Source of the DNA: Merzomyia westermanni
Lineage: Eukaryota > Arthropoda > Insecta > Diptera > Tephritidae
Direction: 5' to 3'
NCBI GenBank assembly: GCA_949987695.1
Contig: OX465288.1
Location: 35,725,604-35,789,603, forward strand
Length of the DNA stretch: 64,000 nt
Made by a program: the position numbers and the translations under genes. Numbering within the stretch: position 1 is the first letter of the stretch; each line of letters opens with the position of its first letter. Positions 44,001 to 54,539 of this stretch are shown here, piece after piece. The notes under the pieces are model-generated. The model was not told where the DNA came from and did no database searches. It was given only the letters and a program-made list of their open reading frames with translations.

Positions 44001-47000
44001 GTCCACGTAGATGGAGTACCTCAACCTACTGTCCTGGGTGTGACCTTTGACAACATCCTCACCTTCGCTAGTCATGCCACCGCAAGAGCATCTAAAGTAC
44101 AGGGCTGCAACAAGATCCTCAAGTCGCTGGCCGCAGTACTTGGGGAAAAGATAAAGAAACGTTGCTAGCCACATATAAGGCTATTGGTCGCCCAACCTTG
44201 CTGACACCAGCTGGAGAAAGTTGCAAGTCTGCCAAAACACCGCCATCAGAACTGCCACGGGATGTCTGCTTATGCCATCGCGGTCTCACCTTCATCAGGA
44301 GGCCAAAATGCTTAATGCACGAGAACATGCGGAACTGTTGAGCAGACAGTTTTCACTGAACTGCCACAGACCCAGTCATCCAAAACGCCATCTATTGGAT
44401 GAAACTCCGCCCCCAATAGTCACAAGGAAACATCTCCTTAAGCCTATGATGAGATCCCACCCACCATTGGCGGGCTCTAAACGACCTCCATATCGAGTCG
44501 GTAGACAGATCCCTCTGATCTCGGCCTGTGAACCCCGTAATTGACATTGAACCAACTGAAATAGCTGATGAGAAGGGTATTCTTACGAAGGAGACTAGAG
44601 TCATCCTAGCACATCTTCGCTCTGGATATTGTAATAGCTTAAACCCTTACTTATTCAGACTGCCATCATACCCCTCCTGACATATGGCATGGTATCACCG
44701 AAAAATATAACCGATTCTCTTCTATAGTCCTAGAGTCTGCTAGGAATCGCTGACCCCTGCTGTCACTACGGAGGATGGAAACCGTACAGCGAACGGCTTT
44801 GGGGGTATTACTAGGGCTCTTCGCACAACACTTACCCTAGCATTGAATGTCACACTGCATCTGCACCTGGTTCAAGTTGCGAAAAAAATGGTAGCAGAGG
44901 GGGCTTGTATTTACCTAGGCAATGCAAAATGTATACTCCCTACTCCAGCAATTTAACAGTTTTCGACTTCAACCCTATCAAGACACATTTCAATACCAGG
45001 TTCGCCACCGAGTGCTAGCTTTGTCACTCTTATACCCTCTGGGGCAAGTGGAACTTGGTGAACTTGTTTCCAGGATGGATCCAAACTGGACGGAAAAATT
45101 GAAGCCGGAATATTCCTTCAAGTGCTTGAGATCGGCTGAAAATATATGGTGCCTGACCACTGCAGCTTCTTCTAAGTATAGGTCGCTGTTATAAAGATAT
45201 CGCCCAAGGAGAATCGAAGTTTCAATGCTGAAGCTGTCAGGATGACCACTAACACTTTCTTTGTCGATGCCCAAATTTCTGGGATCACGCTTTTTGCACT
45301 GCCCGGCGGAGGTGAGGGAAGTGCATCTTTGGATGCTGCTTAAGTTCATATGGGAAAGCAAGTGGTTCAAAAAGGAGTAAGCAAAAAATAACTTTTTGCA
45401 CGAATGTGCCCCCAGTCGACACACACTGTGAGCATTCACATTGTACATAACTGTCTCCGAGTGGTAGTGTGGGATATCCCACGCGCTCTCTTAACCTAAC
45501 CTATTAAGAATGCTACTTTTCTACCATCAGGAAGTTTAATATCTACACGGGCAATCAAGCGGCAATTAAAACACTGACCTCAGCTCCGTAAAATTGAGGG
45601 TTCAAAGAATCCGTGACCTTCTACGAGATTGCTTCGGATTTCTTTAAAATTAAAATCATCTGCGTGATAGGACAAAGCGACACACCAGGAAACTGCCACT
45701 CGAGTACTTTTGGTAGGTGTTGAGGACCTTACTGACAGATGTATTACTGTTATTGTAGTAGTTTTTTGCCCTGCTTAATCGGCGCATTCATTCATCAAAT
45801 GGTACGTGACGGCCCGAACGGGTCGCTAACCGTGGAAAGAGCAGTTGCCCCCAAGTGCTCAGCAAAACTACTAGAGTGCAAGGTAATGACGTGCAATGCG
45901 ATGTTTGGTTATACAAGGTGGCGCAAAAGTAATCCTCCTATCAGAAAATGCTATAAATTTTGCGATTGGCCTCTAAAGTCAGTTCTGTTTTGACATTTGT
46001 GTAGTAAACACATGCGAAATACACGTTAATAAACAATGTTATGCTACACTGCTCCAGAACGCGGAATATTGCTGACTATTTATTTGACCAATAATCGGTC
46101 GGGGCCAAACGGTTACTGTGAATGGTGAGCGCTACAGAGCAATGATCAACGAGTTCTTTTTGCCGCAACTTGATGAATTGGTATTGGAAAACATGTGGTT
46201 CCAACAAGACGGTGCAACAGCACATACTGCACGTGCCACAACCGATATGCTGAACATCGGAAGCTTACTTTTGCGCCACTTTGTATGATACCATTCACCT
46301 CTGATTACCACCCTTCTTCTTCCTTACGGAAGGAGGGGTTATATGACCTAGAAGGTTTCACTGGTCACACCAAATCGCCACGACGACAGTCGGACAGTAC
46401 CGCATGGGAGTACCGGGTTCATATCCGGCAAAAGACTGACACTTTCAACAATACTCCCCAAAACCTTCGTGGAGTTTTTTTGTCATTACAAACAACAGCA
46501 ACAGACCCAAGAAGACTCATTCTCCATATTTATAAAATGCGTTGCTACATATCATATTGGGCAACTCCTGCTGACTTAGCCGTATGCAGGTTAACGATAT
46601 GGAATCGTTGACAGTACCAATGACGCTAATGTGGACCACAAAGTACCGTCAAGTGTCCTAGTGGGTTGTCCTTCAGCAAAAGTGGCTACCTACCAAGAAG
46701 AAGATATGACTGCCGTGTTTTGTTGCGAGATGTCCAAAATTGCACAGGCGGTTTGTCCGCAATTCTTATTGACGATGAAAAGCACATGTGAGATCAACCA
46801 AGCTCAAGGCTTCGTTTAACAGTTTCATTAAAATACAAAAAGAAATACTTACACCCAATCTACCCGCAGCCACACAATCCGGATAACCATCACGATCAAT
46901 ATCCAGTGTACAGAGTAAAGAGAAAACATTTGCGACACTCCACGTTTGCCAAATTAAATTGCCTGTAATGCCATCCAAAGCAATTACACCACCTTCGCAA

Positions 47001-50000
47001 GGTACCTCGTCATCACCTTGAGACGATTTACACTTAGGCAGAGTAAAACCTTCATATTGAATGTTGTCATCTGAAAAAATAAATCGCGATTATATAAGAA
47101 AAAAATAATTATAAGTACTTGTCAGCACTTAGTGAACTCACCCACACCAAAACCGAATATGATATCCTCCACATCATCACCATTCAAGTCAACCTTACGC
47201 ACTGGACTCTCGCTATTCATGCGTGGAAAAGTGCGTGTCCAAATGCGTTGGACGCTTATTTGTGTGCATGGTACAAACTCAGTACCCATGCTACTACCAT
47301 AAGATGACGGCAGCTGAGCAGCACCCGCATAATTTGGAATAGCGCTCGCATTAGGATCACGCCTCAGCCACACTTTAATGCGTTGCAATGGTATAGGAAA
47401 CATTGTCAAAATGAGCGCTGCTAGGCTAATCAAGGCAACGAGGACTGTAAGCGCGGCTAGACCATAACAAAAGGGTTCACAGCAACGCCAACAACGACGA
47501 TGCTTTTTCATGATTGGCACTGAATTGTGCATTTGGCCGTTTTTACGACGTGGCGCCATAAGGGGGCGCTTCAGGCCCTTTTCTTCATTTAACTAAACGG
47601 TAGAGGTTGGAGAAAAAGAAAGAGAAAATGTTATTATTATTTAATTAGCGCATGGAACTTTTCATTGACATTGATATATATCGAGACCTAACAGCCATTT
47701 TAGTGTAACCAACAAAAACTAAAATTTCACAGCCCTGCCAACATCGCCCTGCAAAAATCGAATGACTGAAACTCCAATTGGTGTTCTCTCTCTCTATGGC
47801 GCGATATACAACAGGTATATCATCATAAACCTCCTAAGAGATTTTTGCGCCAAGCTTCTCTTCCAATTTGTGGTGTGCCGATTTGAATTTTCCCTACAAA
47901 TTGGTGGGACCTACAGTTTTTTGCCGACTCCGAACGGCATCTACAAAGGAGACGAATTTTTGCTGAGAAGCCTGTCATGGCAGAAATACACTCGGAGAGT
48001 TTGCCAAACCACTGCCGAGGGGCGACCCCGTTTTGAAAAACTTTTTTCAAATCACTTTTGATGTTACCTGTACCAGGGCTGGTGTTCATACCGGTAAAAT
48101 ATCCCGTAATTTTACGGGTTATATACGAGTCAAATGACACCGGTGTGAGAAGTACAGTCATTTTACCCGTATCGTTTTTGCAGGGCGGCTACCGAAACTA
48201 CTAACACAACCAAAAAAATCTCAAACTCACTAACACCAATGAACCGAAAGTAAATAAGCTTTAATAATATCATAAGTTGCGAATAAGTAAAGTTTCGGTA
48301 TAATTTCAATATAAATACGAAATTCAAAGCTAAAGGGTGTTTTTTTTACAGGTTTGTTTTTCGAATAGAGATAAAACTGGCATTTTGTGGTCAAATCTGG
48401 CAACTCTAATGTCATTTATGTTCAGTTTGGTTTGCCATTTCATCATGAACAGGTTGACAAAAGAACAACGCTTGCAAATCGTGCAAATTTATTTCGAAAA
48501 TAATGGTTCAGTTCGCGAAGTTTACCGTGAGCTCCGTCCATTTTATGGTCGACATAATCGTCCATCAGAGCAATTAATTCGGTTAACCATGGATCGTTTT
48601 CGCACTACGTTTACTCTATGTGATAATACGCATCCGCAGAGACGTCGAACAGTGCGCACCGAAGAAACAATTGCCGCTGTAGAGCAAAGTGTTGAAGAGG
48701 ACCCGAATGAATCGATTCGCCACCGTGCACAGCAATTGGAGCTTTGTCCATCAACTTTATGGAAGATTTTGCGCAAAGATCTTGGCTTGCGACCTTACAA
48801 GATCCAGCTTGTGCAAGAATTAAAGCCGCGAGACCATGCAATGCGTCGTGATTTTGGTGTATGGGCCGAAAATGAGATTGATTTCGATGCTGATTTTCAT
48901 CGCAAAATTTTGTTCAGTGATGAGGCTCATTTTTGGTTGAATGGCTACGTCAACAAGCAAAATTGCCGCATTTGGAGTGAAGAGAATCCACATGAGACCA
49001 TTGAAACGCCATTACATCCACAAAAACTGACTGTTTGGTGTGCTCTATGGGCTGGTGGAGTCATTGGGCCATACTTCTTCCGCAATAATGCTGGAGAGGC
49101 AGCTACCGTTAATGGAGACCGGTATAGAGCCATGATAACCGACTATTTTGTTCCCGAATTGGATGGCATGAATGTGGATGAGTTGTGGTTCCAACAAGAC
49201 GGCGCTACATGCCACACAGCGCACGTCACAATCGATTTATTGAAGGAAACATTCGATGAGCGCATAATTTCGCGGAATGGACCTGTCAATTGGCCACCAA
49301 GGTCGTGTGATTTGACACCATTGGATTATTTTCTTTGGGGATATGTGAAGTCGCTCGTCTACACCAACAAACCAGAAACGTTAGGGGAATTGGAAGCCAA
49401 CATTCGTGGCGTTATTGCCGACATACGGCCCCATATGCTCGAAAAAGTGGTTGAAAATTGGACCTGTAGAATTGGCTTTATTCGAGCCAGCCGCGGCGGC
49501 CACATGCCCGAAATCATATTTAAACATTAATGGCATAAAATTATCCTTCCAATAAAGCAAAATTGATGGACCTTAAAACGATTTTCTTGTGTTTTATTTC
49601 AATTCGAAGTTCTATACCCCTAAAAAAACCCCCTTTATATCATACTTCCGGTATTTTACAAGTATTTTATAAGTAAGATACTTAATATCGACCACAATAT
49701 TTGAAAATTTAGACTACGTTTATGTAGGCTATATACACAATAAACAATTGTTGTCACTATTTCATTCAGTTTGCTCAGGAAGAAAAATTGGTTAAATCAA
49801 GATAAGGGTCTACTTAACAAAAAGAGATATGTATAGCGTGGAAAATTTTAAATTACGCTGGGATAAAATAATATTTTTTTACATACAATTTTTTTATTTT
49901 CGTTGTTGGTTTTCTGGTCTGTTCATTTTTACATATTTTTGTAAGTTTACCAAGCTCAAGACCAGCTGATAATAATTCTTGGTTAGTTATAGTTTTGCTA

Positions 50001-53000
50001 TTTTCAGAGGATCTTGTGGAGAATCGAACCCACTCAATCTGATTGCAAGCGCAGCTGAACGGTAAGCTGAAATAAGTGCGGAAAATATACATACATGAAA
50101 GTAGCCCAAGAATTTTTAATAAACGAGCAGATCTGAAATTCACCTTTGAGGGAAACTGTGTGGTGAGCCAATGTAAATTTGAAGGTTAAAGCAAGCGAGT
50201 GAAAGTTAAATGCAGGCAATGCCTAAATAATGGTAACAAGATACAGCTTTTTTTTTTATTTATTTATTTATTTAAAAGTGATTTTTTATTTATCCTCGCC
50301 CAAGGCGAATTTATACCAGGTGATATCGCGGCGAATTCATTGCTGCATACACACTCCTACTTCATGTGTTTTGTTTTTGCTTTCGCGGCTTTTCCCGTCA
50401 AATTGTATAGAATTTTTTTATTTTGACACTAGACGCCGCTGCTCATATGTTCTTATGATATCACCTGTAAAGGCATGGTTTCCTCGAAAGCGGTGCCGCT
50501 ATATAGTGGCCGTCACATAGCGGTAGAGTAGGTTGTCAAAAACATTGCAATGGAAAAGTAATTACGTGTAAACTAAGAAGACGGTGAAGTTCACCGTAAC
50601 GTAATATAGCGGCAAGCATAAAACATTACGGCCGTCATGACGGTGGCGAATTTTTTGTCAACGTTTTTTTCCATCGACATATTCAAAACGGTGAGAATTC
50701 AAAAAAAATATTAGAAATAAAAAAAAATCTAAAACTAAGAAAGAGGCAGCAAATAGTGAAAACAAAATCAGCCAAATTTACCGCAACGCTCACCGAACTT
50801 TACAAGAAAGCGGTGCCGCTAATCACGGTAAGCATAGCGGCCGCTATATAGCGAACGTTACATTGCAGCACCGCTTTGCGAGGAAACCAAAGCTTAAGTG
50901 AATTCGCCTTGTCATTTAACCATGCGAAGATAAAGAAATTGGAAAAAGCAACATGGAGATTATCACATTTTTCTACAAACAAAATGTAATATGTATTTGC
51001 TAACTTTTACTTCTATAGACGCATTTTCAACTTTCAAGCAGATTGTATCCAGATCAGATCAGTACGAAGTACGAAGTAATACAACAACAAAAGCAATGAT
51101 CCAAAATACCCAACAATCCTTTCTGTAAATGTTTTTGAAAATAACTTAAAGTAAACTTACTACAATAAGCGATATGTAAGCCTTTTCAGTTTTAATTTAT
51201 TTGAAAGTTTCAAGTAAGCTTTTTCTAAACTTCAAGAAAAAACTGTTACAAACTATTTCAATTTAAAAGTGAAATGCAAATGTTTATAAAAATTCAGAAA
51301 AAACTATTTGTCAGTTTTTTTTTTTTTTCAACTTAAAATATTTCCAATTCTTTTCAAACAAGATTTTATATGAGAATGACGGCGAAAAAGCTAAAATCAT
51401 GGCTGCATCTTAACCACTTCCGCAATCTGGTAATAGTTGGCTTAAGTTGAAGTATTCAATGTATGATTAGAACTTAGTTATTTATTTTATTGCAATAGCT
51501 AAATAATATACAAAATATGGTTTGAATAAAGTTTCAAAAAAAAAACTTTTAGAAAGCTTTCTTTAAAATCTTTTTTGTACGTTTAAATTAGTAAGCTCTT
51601 TTTCAACGTGTCGTTCCAATTACACAACGTTTATTTTCAAACGTTTTATAAACGAAAAATCTGAACTTTGTAAGCTTAATACTTATTTCGGAAAGCTTTT
51701 TAAAGATTTATTTTAAGTTTACTTTGCTTGTTGGGTATGGCTTACAAAATACAAATATTACACTTTTTTAAATTTATACTAGCCTTTAAGTTCCGTAAAT
51801 TAAATCTATAAAATGCCCAACTCTTACTCCTTTAATAAAATAAATAACGACTATCAATATATTTTTGACCAAACGTTAGATAAACTTGTACTTAATGTGG
51901 AAAGGAAGTTCAAAGTAATTAGTAAGGAATTTTTACACATAAGATACTAATAATTATCTAACTAAAATACCTTTCCTTTTTTGTAAGTTTAACGAGCTCA
52001 ATACCAATTGTTCTTGGTTAATTATTATTATTTTTTTTTTTTGATTAGGGGAAAAATTGAATGCAACAAACATATGCAGGCATAGTTATAGTACTATTTC
52101 GAAAACAGCCACGATTTCTCGTCAGACTAATTCGTATAGTTTTGCTATTTTTATTTATTTATTCATGTAAGTTACCGGTTGTTATCTGTAAAATAAAAGT
52201 CAACTACCGTTATTTGTAACCATATTTTGACATACATACATTACAAGTAACTATCAAGGAAAATACCAGTATACGAGTATTTCAGTGTACCGAAAATGCA
52301 ACTTTTAATTTACAGACGTTTTTGTGGTATATTGATTTGAAAATATCAAAGAAATTGCTCGTATACTCCAGTTCTATTATTTGATATTGTACTTGGTTAG
52401 TTCACATGTACATGAAGTATACGAGGTGTGTTCAAAAAGTATCGCGAATTTTGAATTTTCGCTGGTTACGTATATTCGAATTTCGAATTTTTTGTGGCGT
52501 TATGTTGGTACTCATGTCTCTCACTTATGCCGACAAGCTCGGCCATTTTGAATGTTCAGTTAATTGTTGACAGCTGCTTTGCTTGCACGTGTTTTGGATC
52601 GTCTTCGATTTTCACCTATTCAAAAAAATGGATCAAAGAACCCCTATCAAATTTTGTGTGAAAAACGAAATTAAGTGCGCGGATGCATTCCGAATGTTGA
52701 CTGTCGAAGGAGGAGCTGAACAAGATACAAAAAAATGATTTTTTGAAGTGCTTCGAAGATTGGAAAAACCGTTGGCACAAGTGTATAATATCTCATGGGG
52801 ATTACTTTGAAGGGGACAAAATAGATATTCATGAATAAATAAATAATTTTTGAAAAAACACAAAATTCGCGATACTTTTTGAATACACCTCGTATAGGGT
52901 AATTCTATACCGAGGCCAATGCTGTTTAACTGAAAACTTATCTGGAAAATTATCTGCTGTATACAGAGTAATTACCAGTAATGTGTTTGCTGGGAGGAGA

Positions 53001-53862
53001 AGGTTTTCTAGTTTACAAATATAAAAACCTTTAAAGCAAAATGTTACTTACATCATAATTTCTCTTGCTTTATTTTTGTAATGGTACATATTAGAGTTTT
53101 TATATTTTGTGAGATGGTTTAAAATAAACAGAATTATCGATATCTGTCAAAATACGAATTTTCAGAATTTTGTTGGTTACGTCAAAATTGCGGATAGGGC
53201 TCGATATATACGTTGACATATAAATATATATAAAAAACTAAATTTAAATTTTTCGTAATAGCGAAGTAGCCTATCTATTGGGCCGATTACTCTAATTCAA
53301 ATTTAAAAATGACATACTCGTACGTAAACTACTTATACTTCTGTTGCAATAAGGCAAAGTAATTTTTTGGAAATTTTCAGTAGAGCGCTTTGAAAGTAAA
53401 ATTGTAGTGTAAATTTGTGGAATTGCGATATGGTCTTTTGTCTATAAAATCCAAAATTTTTGAGCAAAAGCCGAGATTTTTGTACGGAGAATATCTCATT
53501 TGTGTGCTATGTTGAGTTTGCCTTTTCTCGCTTATCGCCACAAATTTAAAATATCATAGTTTTTCTAACTGGACTAAGGTGTACAATTAGTTTTGAGAGA
53601 AATTCATTTTAGTGGATGAGTAAGGTGATGGTGAAAGTGAAGCGAAAGGGAAGTAGGAAGATCAAAATGTAGAGCAAGAGAAAGAAGTACGAAAAGCAAA
53701 AGAAGAGATAAGAAGCGTATTTTTGTGAATTTATTAACTCACTTTTGCTGTGCGCGCATCCTTGATAAAGACGTCATCGTCGACATCGTCACTGATCTCC
53801 TCATCGATGGAGTCGCGTACAGCAATACGACTTGATGGCACATATGGTCGCATTTTAATCAT
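38028..53862 (-). CDS. FAM234/ITFG3-like single-pass membrane protein
   Basis: Eight coding exons on the minus strand: 53743-53862, 47142-47592, 46853-47070, 42393-43251, 42208-42333, 41773-42134, 38339-38957, 38028-38272. All introns are GT-AG, phases agree at every junction, and the sum is exactly 3000 bp (999 residues). An in-frame TAG lies upstream of the MIKMRPYVPSSRIAVRDSID start. Residues 74-82 are Cys/basic rich, 83-105 a transmembrane helix (YGLAALTVLVALISLAALIL), predicting a cytoplasmic N-terminus and extracellular bulk. FG-GAP/integrin-alpha-like repeats with Asp-rich Ca-binding loops follow: DLNGDDVED (175-183), DIDRDGYPD (247-255), DLDGDEISE (302-310), then DITGDHISD and HFNHDNVTD. 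The C-terminal 450 residues are less recognisable. FAM234A/B are about 550-620 residues, so this is longer. The molecular role is unknown. Confidence 0.88.
40740..40920. repeat. AT-rich inverted repeat
   Basis: TGTTTTGATTACTTTTGATT and AAAAGTAATCAAACAGTTTT-type arms face each other around TTTCAGTATTATTG / CAATACTGAAAA near 40800-40850. The palindrome can be followed for about 80 bp on each side. A wider AT-rich zone continues to about 41070, ending TAATCATTATTTGACAGGTC. It probably derives from a MITE. Confidence 0.55.
41098..41560 (+). mobile_element. Possible solo LTR
   Basis: A 463-bp stretch starting TGTTGTGGCGATTATTC and ending GTCACA, with an internal TATATAAG at 41348-41355 followed about 30 bp later by a CAGTTTATTTTCAAGTGTTG start-like region, and AATAAA at 41463-41468. 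This promoter plus polyA order in under 500 bp is the layout of an insect LTR. No clean target duplication was found and no internal gag/pol flanks it, so the call is tentative. Confidence 0.4.
43306..44690 (+). pseudogene. Jockey-like LINE fragment (RT to C-terminus)
   Basis: Linker (GGVGKLWSTVKALSN), then an internal deletion joining LVALDLSKALDTV directly to CLKRWTANYLNGR, the RT palm QGVPQGG, VSIVSYADDCTIMASG (YADD intact), thumb LPLSPTKSPATLFTTWNVQM and LGVTFDNILTFASHATARAS, then AIRTATGCLLMPSRSHLHQE and the C-terminal region. Frame changes near 43750 and 44170-44220. It is the copy that shows what the SINE-like insertion at 22079 interrupts in its relative. Confidence 0.8.
45060..45700 (+). 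pseudogene. Split RNase H remnant of a retroelement
   Basis: Near 45070-45160 the plus strand reads QDGSKLDGKIEAGIF (compare TDGSKLDGKVGAGVY) and a PDHCS motif (compare LPDYCSVFQAE). Near 45537-45690 it resumes as INIYTGNQAAIKTLTSA (compare YTDSQAAIKAL) and IICVIGQSDTPGNC (compare WVPGHSDIPGN). Sequence at about 45180-45525 separates the halves and is likely an insertion. The parent is a LINE or LTR element with RNase H, unlike the jockey-like copies. Confidence 0.55.
45880..46504 (+). repeat. SINE-like repeat 2 (copy 4), split by a mariner MITE
   Basis: The head piece AAGGTAATGACGTGCAATGC GATG lies at 45880-45905. The body resumes at about 46284 with GATACCATTCACCTCTGATT, CTTCCTTACGGAAGGAGGGG, TACCGGGTTCATATCCGGC (B-box-like), CCAAAACCTTCGTGGAGTTT and CATTACAAACAACAGCAACA. 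The two parts are separated by the mariner-derived MITE. Confidence 0.72.
45914..46283 (+). mobile_element. Mariner-derived MITE (copy 2), nested
   Basis: A 370-bp element with ends CAAGGTGGCGCAAAAGTAA and TTACTTTTGCGCCACTTTG, flanked by TA on both sides (45912-45913, 46284-46285). It is the same family as 848-1409 but without the internal duplication. It keeps the coding fragment GERYRAMINEFFLPQLDELV, WFQQDGATAHTARATTD and IGSLLLRHFV, so it shows the transposase piece more clearly. Confidence 0.85.
47822..48076 (-). mobile_element. tRNA-headed SINE (copy 2, head missing)
   Basis: On the minus strand it shows AAAACGGGGTCGCCCCTCGG, TTTCTGCCATGACAGGCTTC, GATGCCGTTCGGAGTCGGCA and GAGAAGCTTGGCGCAAAAAT CTCTTAGGAGG. 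It is the same body as 8740-9052 but breaks off at CTGGTACAGGTAACATC, just before the B box, so the tRNA-like head is absent. Confidence 0.75.
48333..49635 (+). mobile_element. Intact DD41D (rosa-type) mariner element
   Basis: A 1.3-kb element with TA at 48331-48332 and 49636-49637. The ends AAGGGTGTTTTTTTTACAGG and, reversed, AAGGGGGTTTTTTTAGGGGT are imperfect terminal inverted repeats. It contains one uninterrupted 361-codon transposase frame. It lies in intron 1 of the FAM234-like gene, in the opposite orientation. Confidence 0.88.
48445..49530 (+). CDS. Mariner transposase, DD41D (rosa) subfamily
   Basis: A cut-and-paste transposase of 361 residues starting MNRLTKEQRLQIVQIYFENN; this Met is chosen over one 36 codons upstream because family members start near it and length then matches the usual 340-360. 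The N-terminal part holds the helix-turn-helix DNA-binding region (about 1-115, including ESIRHRAQQLELCPSTLWKI). The catalytic domain has ILFSDEAHFWLNGYVNKQN (first Asp), WFQQDGATCHTAH (second Asp) and CDLTPLDYFLWGYVK (third Asp in PLDYF). There are 41 residues between the second and third Asp, the spacing named DD41D, known from rosa elements of tephritids and other insects. No stop or frameshift is present, so the copy could be active; imperfect ends might reduce that. Confidence 0.9.
   Translation: MNRLTKEQRLQIVQIYFENNGSVREVYRELRPFYGRHNRPSEQLIRLTMDRFRTTFTLCDNTHPQRRRTVRTEETIAAVEQSVEEDPNESIRHRAQQLELCPSTLWKILRKDLGLRPYKIQLVQELKPRDHAMRRDFGVWAENEIDFDADFHRKILFSDEAHFWLNGYVNKQNCRIWSEENPHETIETPLHPQKLTVWCALWAGGVIGPYFFRNNAGEAATVNGDRYRAMITDYFVPELDGMNVDELWFQQDGATCHTAHVTIDLLKETFDERIISRNGPVNWPPRSCDLTPLDYFLWGYVKSLVYTNKPETLGELEANIRGVIADIRPHMLEKVVENWTCRIGFIRASRGGHMPEIIFKH
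49640..50470. other. Unassigned intronic region
   Basis: AT-rich sequence with a (TTTA)n-like run near 50258-50275. Open frames at 49853-50143 and 50199-50520 have no recognisable domain. Confidence 0.4.
50475..50890. mobile_element. MITE with GGTTTCCTCGAAAGCGGTGC ends
   Basis: Left end TGGTTTCCTCGAAAGCGGTG and right end CACCGCTTTGCGAGGAAACCA are inverted repeats. Further inside, CTATATAGTGGCCG and CGGCCGCTATATAG pair as well. The interior has several GCGGTGCCGCTA-type GC palindromes in AT-rich DNA. No target duplication was fixed. Confidence 0.68.
51100..51738. mobile_element. MITE-like inverted repeat with TACCCAACAA ends
   Basis: ATACCCAACAATCCTTTCTG at the left and TTTACTTTGCTTGTTGGGTA at the right are inverted. 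Adjacent ACTTAAAGTAAACTTAC and TTTTAAGTTTACTTT also pair. The roughly 640-bp interior is AT-rich, with AAGCTTTTT/AAAAAGCTT repeats in both orientations. The same ACCCAACAA motif occurs at about 57806 and, inverted, at about 59606. Confidence 0.55.
51740..52418. other. Unassigned intronic region
   Basis: AT-rich sequence, nothing recognised beyond short palindromes. Confidence 0.4.
52420..52894 (+). mobile_element. Mariner deletion derivative
   Basis: A 471-bp element (52422-52892) with ends CGAGGTGTGTTCAAAAAGTA and TACTTTTTGAATACACCTCG, flanked by TA. It keeps the start of a mariner transposase (from 52629: MDQRTPIKFCVKNEIKCADA, then FRMLTV) joined by a deletion to its last codons (FEDWKNRWHKCIISHGDYFE and a stop near 52840). 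The two ends match one mariner lineage, distinct from the DD41D element at 48333. The middle, with the catalytic domain, is gone, so it is non-autonomous. Confidence 0.85.
52895..53742. other. Unassigned intronic region
   Basis: No element ends recognised. A purine-rich stretch (GAAAGTGAAGCGAAAGGGAA, AGAGCAAGAGAAAGAAGTAC) lies near 53630-53700. Confidence 0.4.
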
Positions 53863-54530
53863 TTTGCCAGTACTCTAAATATGACACTTCTATGTTTAGC
53901 AGCTTGTTCCCCTTAGGTATGTGCAGTATGTAAATTTTAGTTATAGTTATTTATTACAAAATGCGTAAAAATGAAAAAATCAAATAATTCAAACAACCAA
54001 TTTGTGCAATTTAACTTTGACCGTGTTCATACGCCTGAAAGTAGACTTTTTATTTCATCGTCTTCAGTCTTATTAATTTGTGCAATTATCTATTAGCTTA
54101 TTTTTTTTGATTGTTCTTTGCGTACAATATTTTAGTTATTTATATTTGTACATTTTAGTCTAAGTATACAATTTATTTTCACTTTTTCAACCATACGCGA
54201 CTTGTTATATTGAAATTATTGACGGTCTGCAAAAAATCGATATTCTCGTAATGCCTTTCACTTCTTAAGCGCTGTCATACCATGCACACATGCACCCACA
54301 CATAAAATGTTAAGCAACCCTGCAGGCATAACACGTAACTAGTAAGCGACTGGTTCGTTTTTGATCTAGACTGCACCATTTGCAGTTTGTAAATGAGACG
54401 GATATTTGTTAATGAGTTTAGTTACTTTTAAATGGGAAAGTTATAGCTTAAAATAACATATGTTCATTTTTATAAGATTAATCAAATGTAAATAGAAATC
54501 GTGAGATTTAAACGCAGAGGCATCATTTGT
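53863..54530 (-). other. Upstream region of the FAM234-like gene
   Basis: Expected to hold the 5' UTR, any non-coding first exon and the promoter of the FAM234-like gene. No TATA box in a convincing position was seen. Confidence 0.35.
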
Positions 54531-54539
54531 CATCTAGAA

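Larger units (their letters stand above)
43252..46852 (-). other. Intron 3 of the FAM234-like gene
   Basis: Starts GTAAGT after LG of exon 3 and ends TTTCCCATAG before MIFAINGRNG of exon 4, phase 0. It carries a jockey-like LINE fragment, an RNase H remnant, and a mariner MITE nested in a SINE-like repeat, all on the strand opposite to the gene. Confidence 0.85.
47593..53742 (-). other. Intron 1 of the FAM234-like gene
   Basis: A 6.15-kb phase-0 intron from GTGAGT after the 40-codon first coding exon to CTACCGTTTAG before exon 2. It contains a SINE copy, an intact DD41D mariner, two MITE-like inverted repeats and a mariner deletion derivative. Confidence 0.82.

Noticed and set aside
44990..45482. 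Minus-strand open frames of 152 and 65 codons
   Set aside because: They overlap a plus-strand RNase H remnant and its interrupting block and have no recognisable domain.
48337..48444. Upstream start codon for the mariner transposase
   Set aside because: It begins within the terminal inverted repeat region and adds 36 codons not typical of the family; the Met at 48445 gives the usual length.
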